NCBI GenBank assembly: GCA_013349585.1
Contig: DUZG01000002.1
Coordinates: 1-39,347, forward strand
Source of the DNA: Nitrospinota bacterium
Lineage (GTDB): Bacteria > Nitrospinota > Nitrospinia > Nitrospinales > VA-1
Direction: 5' to 3'
DNA: 39,347 nt
Shown here: positions 7,270 to 16,484 of the stretch, piece by piece
Numbering within the stretch: position 1 is the stretch's first letter
Layout of the letters: the number at the start of each line of letters is the position of its first letter
Notes under the pieces: model-generated
Seen by the model: only the letters and a program-made list of their open reading frames with translations
Told to the model about the DNA's origin: nothing
The model's database searches: none
Position numbers and translations under genes: made by a program

Positions 7270-10200
7270 GTGAAGCCTCTTTCCCCAGAAGATCGTGAAC
7301 AGGTTCGGCAAATTGTGCTGGACGCCAGCGAACCTATTGCACCGTTTTGGCCGATGCGAACCATGGTCGCGCAGAATCCCATTCATGGGTTAGAATATCT
7401 GCCATTTGATGAGGCTGTTCGAAAAGGCAAGGAGCTCCTTGGTGGCAATGGATACCTCTCGAACGAGGAGTATCGCGAATTTTATCGAAATGGCCGTATT
7501 ACCCAGGAAAGTTTTAAACGCGCTTTTGCCAGAGTTGGGCCTCGCCCAGAAGGACAATTTTCTGTTGAAATTGGAAACCGAAAGATTACCTCAAAAGATG
7601 TTTGGCAATTACACGTACTTTTTGGCTTCGAGGAGTTACCACTACCGCTCTTAGAATGGGAGTTAGGTGATGGTAGAGCTACAAAAGAGTTTCGGCGAGA
7701 TCTTCCCAATGAATCGCGCAAACAAATTATTGAACGAATTATCAAAGAATCTGAGCAATATAGTGAGCGACCAGAAGAGCTGTATCTGACGAAGTTATGG
7801 CAGAATGTGTCAGCTACTTGCAAGTTTCCTGATTTTCATCCCCCATCTCAAATATTTGAGGATTCGTATTCACAACAGTCTTCATCCATTTCTTTGCCTC
7901 CGAATCAGACTATTAGCGATTGGGTGAATGATTTGACTGAGGGTGAGGGGGTGGTGGACCAAATCAACAATCAAATTATAAAATGGGTGGCGGCTTTTAC
8001 CGATGAAGGGTTAGCTGGATGGGAGATGCCTGACCGAGAAAAAGGTTTCTACAAAGTATGGCAAAATCTTGCGCAGAAAGATTTTTCGGGACAGCTTCTC
8101 GGGGTTAAAAATTTCGCCCAAAAAGTTAATGATCTTCCTACATGTCCAGAAGATGCCATTAGTTCTAGCTTACACCGACTCGAAATTCCACAAGAACAAT
8201 GGGCGAGTTATCTCTCAAGGCAACTATCATTGCTACCAGGCTGGACTCGATACATACGGTGGCTTGGGGAACACCCAATATACGGGGACCACCCAAAATA
8301 CCATGCGCAACAAAAACACCCAATTGATACTATACAATATTTGGCTGTGCGTTTATTCTATGAAGTCGAATTGGTCAATATTAAGTGCCAACAAGAGTGG
8401 GGAGTTGATGGGACCGTTTCTTCCCTGAACACATATTGGAATGATCAATCCGAAAAGTACCACAAAAAAATTAGAAATGGAGTGCAACCTGGGGATCCAA
8501 CTAAACAGGTGAAATGTCGACATGCTTGGCGACTATTCCATTTGGCACAGTTTCTTGAGTTATCCTCAGCAGAAATTCATGATCTCTCGCTTGCCGATAC
8601 TCAAATGTTGCTGCAATGGTTAGATGATTTCCCCGCGGATCAGCATGGGCGCGTGTGGATTGAGGCCTACGAAGATTCATTTCGGGAGAAGATTCTGAGA
8701 AATATTTCTGCGCATCGTGGAACGTTACCAGAACAGGAAACTCGTCCCCATGCACAACTAGCCTTTTGTATCGACGTACGTTCTGAATCATTTCGTCGCC
8801 ATATTGAAGCTCAAGGTCCCTATGAAACATTTGGGTTTGCAGGTTTTTTTGGCATTCCCATTAGCCACCAAGCTTTTGATAGTGAGCAACGCTCCTCTTT
8901 GTGTCCAGTATTGTTGACACCTAACCATGCAGTCACGGAAACACCACGGTTGGGAGAAGGAGCAGCCTTGAAAAAATATTATTCTGGTACTCGCTGGCGC
9001 CAATTGGGGCAGCATTTTTTCCACGATATGAAGCACCATCCTATTGGATCGATGATGGTGATTGATGTATTGGGGTTATTTTTTAGCCTGGGATTATTGG
9101 GAAAGACCCTGTTACAAAAAACATTCCGTGCGATGACTTCTATTATCCAGAGTGGGTTGACGCAAAAAGTTGCAACTCAGATCTCAATTTGCAGACCATC
9201 AAATGCTGAAAAACCCAAAGCTGGAGAAGTGAAGGCGGAGGGGATTCCTAAGGGTCTTGCTCAGGGGTTTTCTCTTGAGGAACGGGCAACATTTATCGAA
9301 AATGCTTTGCGGGCTATGGGGCTCACCAAAAATTTTGCCCGGTTTGTATGTCTCTGTGGTCATGGGAGTGAGACGGACAACAATCCTTATTATGGGGCGT
9401 TGGATTGCGGGGCTTGTGGAGGAGCACCGGGCGATGCAAATGCTCGAGTTTTTGCCGCAATGGCAAATGAACCTGAAGTTCGCCGCATTCTCAAGGGAAA
9501 TGGATTGACGATTCCCGATGATACCTGGTTTCTTCCGGGGAAACATAACACGACGACGGATCGGGTCGAGTTTTACGATCTAGGAGAATTACCTGAATCG
9601 CATAAAGAAGATTTGCAGGCGCTAAACAAGGATCTCGAAGAAGCAGGTGCGAAGCAAGCTCTTGAGCGATGCCATCGCATTCCCCGTGCTCCGACTGAAA
9701 TTTCTCCAGAGCAGGCTTTTGCTCATGTAGAGGAACGTAGTTGCGATTGGGCGAACCCTCGACCGGAATGGGGGTTAGCTGGCAATGCAGCGTTTATCAT
9801 TGGAAGACGAAAACTGACGAAACAATTAGATTTAGGCGGTCGTGTTTTCTTGCATTCTTATGATCCTGTTGCAGATCCTCAAGGTGCCATCCTCGAAAAA
9901 ATCATGACCGCACCATTAATTGTCGGTGAGTGGATAAATATGGGTTATTATTTCCCTTCAGTTGATCCATGGAATTATGGAAGTGGGAGTAAGGTGTTGC
10001 ACAATGTCGTTGGAGGTATTGGGATGATGCTGGGAAGCCAAAGTGATTTGCAAATGGGATTCCCCTTGCAAACCGTTAATAACGGTGAGATCCATTATCA
10101 TGAACCGATGCGACTCCTAGCTATCATCGAACAGACACCTAGTGTTCTATCATCTATCATCCAAAAGCACTCGATTCTTCAACAGTTATTACATAATCAA

Positions 10201-10290
10201 TGGTTTACTCTTGTGGCTTTGGATCACAATAGCTTTGAGTTTCACCGATACAATGCAGATGGGACGTGGGAAAAAATTCATATTCCGTAG
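7270..10290 (+). CDS. dabA: DabA, inorganic-carbon transporter / carbonic-anhydrase-like subunit (DUF2309)
   Basis: This is a cytoplasmic-face subunit of the DAB (DABs accumulate bicarbonate) system. It couples cation flow through a membrane partner to one-way hydration of CO2 to bicarbonate. The beta-carbonic-anhydrase-like zinc site described for DabA is intact: Cys500 and Asp502 in CIDVRSE, His698 in LCGHGSE and Cys713 in GALDCGACGG. The 2- and 15-residue spacings of these pairs match the characterised proteins. At 1006 residues it is of full family length. The GTG at 7270 is used; no upstream ATG fits. It lies just after the regulator and 136 bp before the mrp genes. The usual DabB partner is not a single dedicated gene here but probably one of the NuoL/MrpD-like genes that follow. 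Confidence 0.92.
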   Translation: MKPLSPEDREQVRQIVLDASEPIAPFWPMRTMVAQNPIHGLEYLPFDEAVRKGKELLGGNGYLSNEEYREFYRNGRITQESFKRAFARVGPRPEGQFSVEIGNRKITSKDVWQLHVLFGFEELPLPLLEWELGDGRATKEFRRDLPNESRKQIIERIIKESEQYSERPEELYLTKLWQNVSATCKFPDFHPPSQIFEDSYSQQSSSISLPPNQTISDWVNDLTEGEGVVDQINNQIIKWVAAFTDEGLAGWEMPDREKGFYKVWQNLAQKDFSGQLLGVKNFAQKVNDLPTCPEDAISSSLHRLEIPQEQWASYLSRQLSLLPGWTRYIRWLGEHPIYGDHPKYHAQQKHPIDTIQYLAVRLFYEVELVNIKCQQEWGVDGTVSSLNTYWNDQSEKYHKKIRNGVQPGDPTKQVKCRHAWRLFHLAQFLELSSAEIHDLSLADTQMLLQWLDDFPADQHGRVWIEAYEDSFREKILRNISAHRGTLPEQETRPHAQLAFCIDVRSESFRRHIEAQGPYETFGFAGFFGIPISHQAFDSEQRSSLCPVLLTPNHAVTETPRLGEGAALKKYYSGTRWRQLGQHFFHDMKHHPIGSMMVIDVLGLFFSLGLLGKTLLQKTFRAMTSIIQSGLTQKVATQISICRPSNAEKPKAGEVKAEGIPKGLAQGFSLEERATFIENALRAMGLTKNFARFVCLCGHGSETDNNPYYGALDCGACGGAPGDANARVFAAMANEPEVRRILKGNGLTIPDDTWFLPGKHNTTTDRVEFYDLGELPESHKEDLQALNKDLEEAGAKQALERCHRIPRAPTEISPEQAFAHVEERSCDWANPRPEWGLAGNAAFIIGRRKLTKQLDLGGRVFLHSYDPVADPQGAILEKIMTAPLIVGEWINMGYYFPSVDPWNYGSGSKVLHNVVGGIGMMLGSQSDLQMGFPLQTVNNGEIHYHEPMRLLAIIEQTPSVLSSIIQKHSILQQLLHNQWFTLVALDHNSFEFHRYNADGTWEKIHIP

Positions 10291-10426
10291 ATACATCTAC
10301 TAAAGATAGGCTTGAGTAATGCTACTTTAGGAATACAGGCGCTTCATTAAAAGTCTAGGGCTATTTTGTATACGAAAAATCAAATAACATTGATAATGTT
10401 CAGTTTAATTTATATCCGATAATTTT

Positions 10427-10933
10427 ATGGTTATTAAATTTAGAAAAGTATCATTAGGGTTTCTCTTTTTAAAAACTATGGCACTGTTTGTGTTTTGGGT
10501 TTTGTTATCTGCCAGTTTTGAATGGGTTCATCTTGTTTTAGGGGTTATTTGTTCCTTAGCCGTGGCTTGGCTTAACTCTGGCCATTCACCTTTTGTTCCG
10601 AAGTTACGTGTGTGGTTGAGATTCCTCTTTTACCTTCCATGGCTTTTTTATAAAATTTTTCAAAGCAGTTTTCATTTAACCAAGCTTATTTTGCATCCTG
10701 CGCTTCCCATTGATCCTAAGTTATTTTCTGTTAAATCAAAACTGAATCACCATGCAGCCGTTGTTCTTTTTGGTAACTCAATCACATTAACTCCTGGAAC
10801 GATTACTGCTGAGGTTGACCGTAATAACCTTATTATTCATGCGCTGGATAAAGCTTTAAGCGAAGATATTGAAAGTAAGGAAATGGAATCAAAAATTGCT
10901 TACATTTTTAAAGACGAAACCCCGGATTTATGA
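10427..10933 (+). CDS. mrpE: MrpE/MnhE-like cation antiporter subunit E
   Basis: This is a small membrane subunit of a multisubunit Na+/H+ antiporter complex. Two N-terminal hydrophobic helices (residues about 10-50) and a third around 62-80 are followed by a soluble tail with the MrpE signature NSITLTPGTITAEV near residues 118-131. Length (168) is normal. It opens the mrp string and ends in a 4-bp overlap with mrpF. No clear ribosome site precedes the ATG. The 136-bp gap from dabA holds the repeated ATACGAAAAA motif and may carry its own promoter. Confidence 0.88.
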   Translation: MVIKFRKVSLGFLFLKTMALFVFWVLLSASFEWVHLVLGVICSLAVAWLNSGHSPFVPKLRVWLRFLFYLPWLFYKIFQSSFHLTKLILHPALPIDPKLFSVKSKLNHHAAVVLFGNSITLTPGTITAEVDRNNLIIHALDKALSEDIESKEMESKIAYIFKDETPDL

Positions 10934-11196
10934 AAATTTTTCTTCTTTATATTTTGGTGATACTGGCCATTCTTCTTGCTGTGTATCTTTATCGCGTCCT
11001 GCGGGGTCCCACAATTTTTGATCGTGTGCTGGGTCTAAACGGTATCTCCACCAAGGCAATTATTTTGCTTATTGTGATTGGAGTTTATTTTGACCGAGTC
11101 GATATGTTTATTGATATATCAACAGGATATGCCTTGCTAAATTTAGTCGGAGCGCTTGCCGTGGCAAAATATTTAGAACAAAAGGGAGCTCCATAA
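10930..11196 (+). CDS. mrpF: MrpF/MnhF-like antiporter subunit F
   Basis: This is an 88-residue protein with three membrane helices. The family motif RGPTIFDRVLGLNGISTKA sits after helix 1 and an Asp in the second helix region (DMFIDISTGYALL) is kept. The start ATG overlaps the mrpE stop (ATGA). It is a structural subunit of the Mrp-type complex, placed in the canonical E-F-G order. Confidence 0.9.
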   Translation: MKIFLLYILVILAILLAVYLYRVLRGPTIFDRVLGLNGISTKAIILLIVIGVYFDRVDMFIDISTGYALLNLVGALAVAKYLEQKGAP

Positions 11197-11197
11197 T

Positions 11198-11497
11198 ATG
11201 ATCATGCTTTCTATTATTTTTATAGTAGCGGGACTATTTTTTCTGATTGTTGCTGCTGTTGGAGTGATTCGATTGCCCGATGTGTTTAGTCGTTCGCATG
11301 CCGTTTCATTAACAGACTCCTTAGGCGCCTCTCTTATGTTAGTTGGATTAGCCTTGCATGAGGGGCTTAGTATAAATACTTTGAAAATTTTAGTGGTATT
11401 GGCATTGCTATATATTCTTAACCCAGTCATTGCGCATGCTACAATTCGAGCGGCTCTCAGAGCTGGTGTCAAACCTTGGGAGAAGGAAACTCCATGA
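11198..11497 (+). CDS. mrpG: MrpG/MnhG-like antiporter subunit G
   Basis: This is a 99-residue three-helix subunit. After helix 1 comes AVGVIRLPDVFSRSHAVSLTDSLG, the MrpG signature (usually RLPDxYTRxHAxxxxxTLG). It begins one base after the mrpF stop and overlaps the next gene through ATGA. Confidence 0.9.
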   Translation: MIMLSIIFIVAGLFFLIVAAVGVIRLPDVFSRSHAVSLTDSLGASLMLVGLALHEGLSINTLKILVVLALLYILNPVIAHATIRAALRAGVKPWEKETP

Positions 11498-12024
11498 TTT
11501 TTTCATATGAAATTCCTTTAATCCTTCTTACGCTTGCTACTGCCGCTGGAGCCATATGGGTTAAGGACTTGATAAGTTCAGTTCTGCTCTTGGGTACTTA
11601 TAGTTTTTTCCTATCTTTGGTATGGGCATGGCTAGGAGCTGTCGATGTGGCCTTCGTAGAAGCAGTTGTAGGGGCAGGTTTAGCTACTGTTCTTTTTCTA
11701 TTAACTCTGTTCAAAACTGATCCTAAAGACACTCGACTTAGAAGGCCTCCACCTTCTTTGGCGACGTTAATTGTTTTCCCTCTCTTGGGAGTTCTCTTAC
11801 TCTATGCAGCGAGTGATCTTCCTGAGTTTGGGGACCCAAATTCTCCAGCGAGTGTTCATATTTCACCAACCTATCTCGAGCGTAGCTATCAGGATACCCA
11901 CACTCCAAATGTTGTGACTTCGGTGCTAATGGACTATCGATCGCTTGATACAATGGTAGAAACCGTTGTTATTTTTGCTTCGGGGATTGCTTGTGCTTTA
12001 CTGCTTAGGAGAAAGGAAAAATGA
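11494..12024 (+). CDS. Stand-alone MrpA C-terminal (DUF4040/MbhD-MbhE-like) subunit
   Basis: In Bacillus-type Mrp this segment is the C-terminal end of the large MrpA protein; here it is a separate 176-residue gene. The first half (AIWVKDLISSVLLLGTYSFFLSLVW, then DVAFVEAVVGAGLATVLFL) is the DUF4040/MbhD helix trio. The second half ends with NVVTSVLMDYRSLDTMVET, the MbhE-like motif usually read NVILVDFRGFDTLGE. The ATG at 11494 overlaps the mrpG stop and is preceded by AGAAGGA, so it is preferred to a frame start at 11476. Splitting this module from the antiporter-like domain is typical of Mbh and archaeal-type Mrp relatives. Confidence 0.85.
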   Translation: MIFSYEIPLILLTLATAAGAIWVKDLISSVLLLGTYSFFLSLVWAWLGAVDVAFVEAVVGAGLATVLFLLTLFKTDPKDTRLRRPPPSLATLIVFPLLGVLLLYAASDLPEFGDPNSPASVHISPTYLERSYQDTHTPNVVTSVLMDYRSLDTMVETVVIFASGIACALLLRRKEK

Positions 12025-12473
12025 TACGTCCACACGACAGCATTATCGTCCAGACTTTAGGGCGTTTTGTTATTCCAGTGGTCCAAATTTTCGGTTTATA
12101 TGTATTGTTTTTTGGACAATATGGACCAGGAGGAGGTTTTGTTGGTGGAGTGATTCTAGGTGCGGGGATGATTTTATCGGTTTTGATTTTTGGTCATGAC
12201 GCTTCTCGGAGTCAAGTTGCCAGAAATGTTTTACATGGTGATGGAGTCGGGATGATGATATACGCCGGGGTAGGTGGGTTATGTATGATTGGAGGGGGGG
12301 AGTTTCTCAATTATGCAAACCTGGAAATTCCAGGTTTAGAAACTGCTTCCCGAAGATCTTTGGGAATTGTGCTTACTCAAATCGGTGTGGCTCTAGATGT
12401 TACTGTAACAGCTGTATCCATTGTGTTTAGCTTGTCTGCCGAAGAGATTATCGAGGACTCAATAAATGGTTGA
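12021..12473 (+). CDS. mrpB: MrpB/MnhB-like antiporter subunit B
   Basis: This is a 150-residue membrane subunit with four predicted helices. The hallmark is GQYGPGGGFVGGVILGAG at residues 35-52, equivalent to the GHNxPGGGFxGGL motif of the family. Its start overlaps the previous stop (ATGA) and its end overlaps mrpC by 8 bp. Confidence 0.9.
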   Translation: MIRPHDSIIVQTLGRFVIPVVQIFGLYVLFFGQYGPGGGFVGGVILGAGMILSVLIFGHDASRSQVARNVLHGDGVGMMIYAGVGGLCMIGGGEFLNYANLEIPGLETASRRSLGIVLTQIGVALDVTVTAVSIVFSLSAEEIIEDSING

Positions 12474-12843
12474 TGCATTATACGCAGTTTTACAACGACC
12501 GAATTTTTTGGCAGTTGTTATCATTTTTCTGTGGGGCTTTTATATCATGGTTACGCGATACAATCTCGTAAAGAAACTCATCGGGATGTATTTAATCCAA
12601 ACCAGCGTAATTTTTTTCTTGGTTTCTATTAGCGCGAAGAAGGGGGCTACGGTTCCCGTTCTTTTGTCAACCACAGAACCAGTAAAGGCCGCAATTTACG
12701 AGAACCCGTTACCTCATGTTATGACCCTAACAGCTATTGTGGTTGGGGTAGCGACCCTAGGTGTGGGATTAGCTCTGTGCGCGGCAATCTACCAAGAATA
12801 TGGAAGCCTCGACGAAGAGGAGATTCTTAAAAGATTAGAATGA
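12466..12843 (+). CDS. mrpC: MrpC/NuoK-like antiporter subunit C
   Basis: This is a 125-residue NuoK-like protein with three membrane helices. The family segment DPLPHALVLTAIVIG appears here as NPLPHVMTLTAIVVGVATLG, giving the helix-3 signature of MrpC. It belongs to the membrane core of the complex and is translationally overlapped at both ends with mrpB and mrpD. Confidence 0.9.
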   Translation: MVDALYAVLQRPNFLAVVIIFLWGFYIMVTRYNLVKKLIGMYLIQTSVIFFLVSISAKKGATVPVLLSTTEPVKAAIYENPLPHVMTLTAIVVGVATLGVGLALCAAIYQEYGSLDEEEILKRLE

Positions 12844-14330
12844 GCCATCAACTTCCAGTAATCCTATTTCTTCTCCCATTACTTACCGCTATTTCCATGC
12901 CAGTGGTTTGCCTTAAACACCGTAATTGGAGTTATCCAATTTCTGTGTCAACCCTAGCGGTTATGGCGTTAGTCTCCATTTTAAACCTCTATAACGTCAT
13001 CAATCATGGAGAAGTGCGTTATGTCTTTAGTGGGTGGACAGTGCCTCTTGGCATTGAATGGGTGGCTGATGGGTTAGCGAGTATTATCTTAGTGTTAGTG
13101 AGTGTCTTGGGTTTCTTGGGTGTAGTGTTTACTGGACCAACTTCTCCAAAGGCTCTAGGTGGGAGAGTCGTACATTATTACACGTTAATTTTGTTGTTGT
13201 TATCTGCATTAACTGGAATTGTTTTTACTAGGGATTTATTTAATCTTTTCGTATTTATGGAACTTGCCGCTATCTCGAGTTATGCACTTATTGGTGTTGC
13301 TGGAGGAAGAGCGCTTTTTTCAGCCTTCCGCTATCTAATATTTGGAAACCTTGGTGCTTTTCTTTATCTTTTAGGGGTAAGTTATCTCTATGCGGTAACT
13401 GGCACACTGAATATGACTGATATGGTCGACAGGCTTCCCTTTTTACTAAGCTCTAAAGCTCTAGTGGGTGGGTTGCTTTTTATGTTTATTGGCTTGGGGA
13501 TCAAGATGGCCTTGGTCCCCTTTCATGCCTGGATGCCCGAGGCTTATACTCATGCTCCTGAATCCACTTCCCCTATTTTGGCTTCGCTCGTTACCAAAGT
13601 AGCTCTATTGGCGTGGATCAGAATAGTCTTTTGGGTCTTAACTGCATCAGATACATTACTTCAAGGTTTATTTGTTTTTTATGATATTCCTATTTTGCGG
13701 CTGATGGCAATTCTTGGAGCATTAGCCGCGGTAATAGGTGCTGCTATGGCCTTGGCCCAGCGAAACATTAAAATGATGTTCGCTTATGGAGGAATTTCGC
13801 ACATTGGAATCATTCTCATTGGAATTGGTCAAGGCAACCAAACTGGGTTTGTCGGAGGAATTTTTTATTTATTGAACGATGCTGTTATGCAAGCTGCTTT
13901 ATTTTATTTAGCAGGTGTAGCTTTTTGTCACTATGGGATTAGAAAAATTGATGATATAGGGCGTATTGGGAAACAGTCTCCCTGGGTCACAGGGTCTTTT
14001 ATTGTTGTGGCCTTAGGTATGATTGGGCTGCCTCCGACTGGTGGTTTTTTTGGCAAGTGGAACATCATTCTTGGAGCGTTAGAAGCGAATAATTATATTT
14101 CAGTAGCTGCAGTGGTTTTATCTACACTCTTGACGCTTGCCTATTTCGCTAAACTACTAGAAGGCATTTTCCGCCAAACATCAACTCAATTGGACCTTAA
14201 GTTTGGTGAAATCCCCTTCTCATTTAAGCTGACTTTGGGAGTCACGTCTGCAGCTATCTTACTACTTGGTTTATTCAGTTCTACCATTGTTCAATTGTTG
14301 CTGGACCATGCTCTACCGCCGCGTTTTTGA
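12840..14330 (+). CDS. mrpD: MrpD-like antiporter/proton-channel subunit D
   Basis: This is a proton- or cation-conducting subunit of the NuoL/M/N superfamily, 496 residues with about 14 helices. The two essential charges align with MrpD: Glu141 in helix 5 (FNLFVFMELAAISSYAL) and Lys222 in helix 7 (GLGIKMALVPFHAWMPEAY). A further membrane His/Lys set is seen in the discontinuous helix (AQRNIKMMFAYGGISHIG). Its ATG overlaps the mrpC stop. It is the first of three antiporter-like proteins in the cluster. Confidence 0.9.
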   Translation: MSHQLPVILFLLPLLTAISMPVVCLKHRNWSYPISVSTLAVMALVSILNLYNVINHGEVRYVFSGWTVPLGIEWVADGLASIILVLVSVLGFLGVVFTGPTSPKALGGRVVHYYTLILLLLSALTGIVFTRDLFNLFVFMELAAISSYALIGVAGGRALFSAFRYLIFGNLGAFLYLLGVSYLYAVTGTLNMTDMVDRLPFLLSSKALVGGLLFMFIGLGIKMALVPFHAWMPEAYTHAPESTSPILASLVTKVALLAWIRIVFWVLTASDTLLQGLFVFYDIPILRLMAILGALAAVIGAAMALAQRNIKMMFAYGGISHIGIILIGIGQGNQTGFVGGIFYLLNDAVMQAALFYLAGVAFCHYGIRKIDDIGRIGKQSPWVTGSFIVVALGMIGLPPTGGFFGKWNIILGALEANNYISVAAVVLSTLLTLAYFAKLLEGIFRQTSTQLDLKFGEIPFSFKLTLGVTSAAILLLGLFSSTIVQLLLDHALPPRF

Positions 14331-14338
14331 GAGAAATT

Positions 14339-16360
14339 ATGACTTATTTCGCCCTGATTCCTTTTCTGCCCCTACTGGCTTCTATAATCCTTCTGCTTGG
14401 AGGACATCGTTGGCGTGAGAACGGGCACCTGATTGGGATTCCTGCAATTGGTCTTTCTTTTGGATTATCAGTTGCTGCTTTTATTGAAGTGTTAATAAAT
14501 GGACCCTTTACTCTTTCTCTTTATCGCCTCTTTGAATCTGGTTCCTTGACCATTGATTTAACTCTTTTTGTTGACCAACTGACGGTTCTACTTTTGCTCT
14601 TAGTCACAGGAGTAAGCGGGGTTGTGCATGTTTACTCCTCCCGCTACATGATAGGAGAGTCCCGATATAATCGTTTTTTTGCTGTAATTGCCTTATTTAC
14701 TTTTTCTATGATTTTGTTGGTTATGAGTGGCAACCTTTTGATGTTGCTCATTAGTTGGGAAGTAATGGGAATCTGCTCCTATCTGTTGATTTCGCACGCA
14801 GCAGAACGACCTTCAGCTTGCCGAGCAGCCACCAAAGCTTTTCTAGTTAACGCAGTAGCAGATATCGGATTAAGTTTTGGTATCATTCTCACATTTTTAA
14901 CATTTGGTACACTCGATATCCCGACTATTCTTGCTCAGGCTGAAGGCATGCAGAGTAATACCATAAATATCTTAGGATGGATGGGCTTGGATTTTCATAT
15001 CAACCCTTTGACACTTATTCCCTTCTTCCTATTTATGGGTGCTATGGGAAAATCAGCACAAATTCCGTTTCACGTTTGGTTACCTTTGGCTATGGAAGCT
15101 CCTACTCCTGTTTCAGCTCTTATTCATGCTGCTACAATGGTAAATGCTGGTCCTTTTTTGTTAGTGCGATTGAGTCCGTTGATTATCCTTTCTCCATCCG
15201 CCATGACTTTTATTACCATTATAGGTATCGCCACAGCGATATTTGCGGGGGTAGTGTCGTTGACTCAATCGGACATAAAAAAGATTTTGGCCTATTCCAC
15301 AATTAGTCAAATTGGGTTTATGATTATGGCATGTGGTTTAGGAGCGTTTGCCATTGCGATTTTTCATCTTCTTGCCCATGGTTGCTACAAAGCATTCTTT
15401 TTCCTATCTACAGGCAATGCGTTACGGTCAGTGGAACCAGGTCATCAGCATGGTAACCATGAACATCATGTGCATGAGGGTATGGGAATCTTATATGGCG
15501 GGGCCTTATTGTTGGCATTAATTCCGCCCTTTGTATTGTTTTCCGGATCATATGAATATTTGTGGGGGATTACGGGCTTTGTTACTGCCACGATCGGGTT
15601 CAAAATCATTGCCTTGATCACGGTATTTGTGGCCTCTCAATATCTTTTTAAAGGAGTGACTTCGCTTTTTGTTCAAGATCCAAAAACATACTGGCCCGCT
15701 TCAGAAGAGCATAGTTTGGAGAGGCAACCCATTCGACCAAAAATTTTTAATGGTTCTATTTTAACTGGTCTTTTTTTGGTTACGATTATTTTTGGTTGGC
15801 TATTGACTCTGTTTTGGAGTTGGTTCGCCGACTTTCTTGCTCCGGTTCTAAACTTTCCTGGAGTTGTTGCGTTTGGCGAAAATAAAATGGAGAATGGTTT
15901 TCCTTTTTGGCTTGTGATTTCTCTTGGTGTGGCAGTGGCGGGGTGGATTTATGCATATTCAAAGCACATTCGACTTCAGCATCAGGTTTCCACAAAAAAT
16001 AAGAGAAGCAGTTTTTTGTATGTGTTTTTTTGGAATCAAGGGTATTTTGATCAAATCTATGATGCGTATCTAGTAACCCCCACCATACGATTAGCACATT
16101 GGCTGTGGAAAACTATTGATGTAAGAGTTATAGATAAATCTGTATATTTTATCGCTAATTATTCTGTTTATTTTGCTAGGTCGTTATGGCGAATTGTCGA
16201 TATTCGTTGGTTAGAGAGGACAGTAGGACAATTATTAGGGCCATTTAATACTGATGGGCAATTAAAACAAGAGATGCAATTTAGCACTCTGCAGCATCAA
16301 GTATTAGTAATTATATTTTGGTTAGTAGCCCTTACCGGCTTATTGTATTACTTGATTTAA
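14339..16360 (+). CDS. NuoL-like proton-pumping subunit (candidate DabB / MrpA-equivalent)
   Basis: This is a large antiporter-like membrane protein, 673 residues from the ATG at 14339. A TTG at 14327 overlapping the mrpD stop is the alternative start. Conserved charges are present: Glu in LLISWEVMGICSYLL (residue 141) and Lys in GAMGKSAQIPFHVWLP (residue 238), then the discontinuous helix with QSDIKKILAYSTISQIGFM. The C-terminal 120 residues (FFWNQGYFDQIYDAYL, then a long amphipathic stretch and a last helix) match the complex-I NuoL plan rather than MrpA. That tail holds an internal echo, WKTIDVRVIDKSV and WRIVDIRWLERTV. It probably takes the place of DabB or of the missing MrpA antiporter domain. 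Confidence 0.85.
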   Translation: MTYFALIPFLPLLASIILLLGGHRWRENGHLIGIPAIGLSFGLSVAAFIEVLINGPFTLSLYRLFESGSLTIDLTLFVDQLTVLLLLLVTGVSGVVHVYSSRYMIGESRYNRFFAVIALFTFSMILLVMSGNLLMLLISWEVMGICSYLLISHAAERPSACRAATKAFLVNAVADIGLSFGIILTFLTFGTLDIPTILAQAEGMQSNTINILGWMGLDFHINPLTLIPFFLFMGAMGKSAQIPFHVWLPLAMEAPTPVSALIHAATMVNAGPFLLVRLSPLIILSPSAMTFITIIGIATAIFAGVVSLTQSDIKKILAYSTISQIGFMIMACGLGAFAIAIFHLLAHGCYKAFFFLSTGNALRSVEPGHQHGNHEHHVHEGMGILYGGALLLALIPPFVLFSGSYEYLWGITGFVTATIGFKIIALITVFVASQYLFKGVTSLFVQDPKTYWPASEEHSLERQPIRPKIFNGSILTGLFLVTIIFGWLLTLFWSWFADFLAPVLNFPGVVAFGENKMENGFPFWLVISLGVAVAGWIYAYSKHIRLQHQVSTKNKRSSFLYVFFWNQGYFDQIYDAYLVTPTIRLAHWLWKTIDVRVIDKSVYFIANYSVYFARSLWRIVDIRWLERTVGQLLGPFNTDGQLKQEMQFSTLQHQVLVIIFWLVALTGLLYYLI

Positions 16361-16484
16361 TTAGTTAATTAATTGCAACACTTTTCTACAAATGGATTTT
16401 TTTACAAATGACTTCACGTGATTTTTATTTTGCTACATTGAATAGCCAAGATTTCCCTTCTTTTATAGGAGGGAGATTTGTTAA

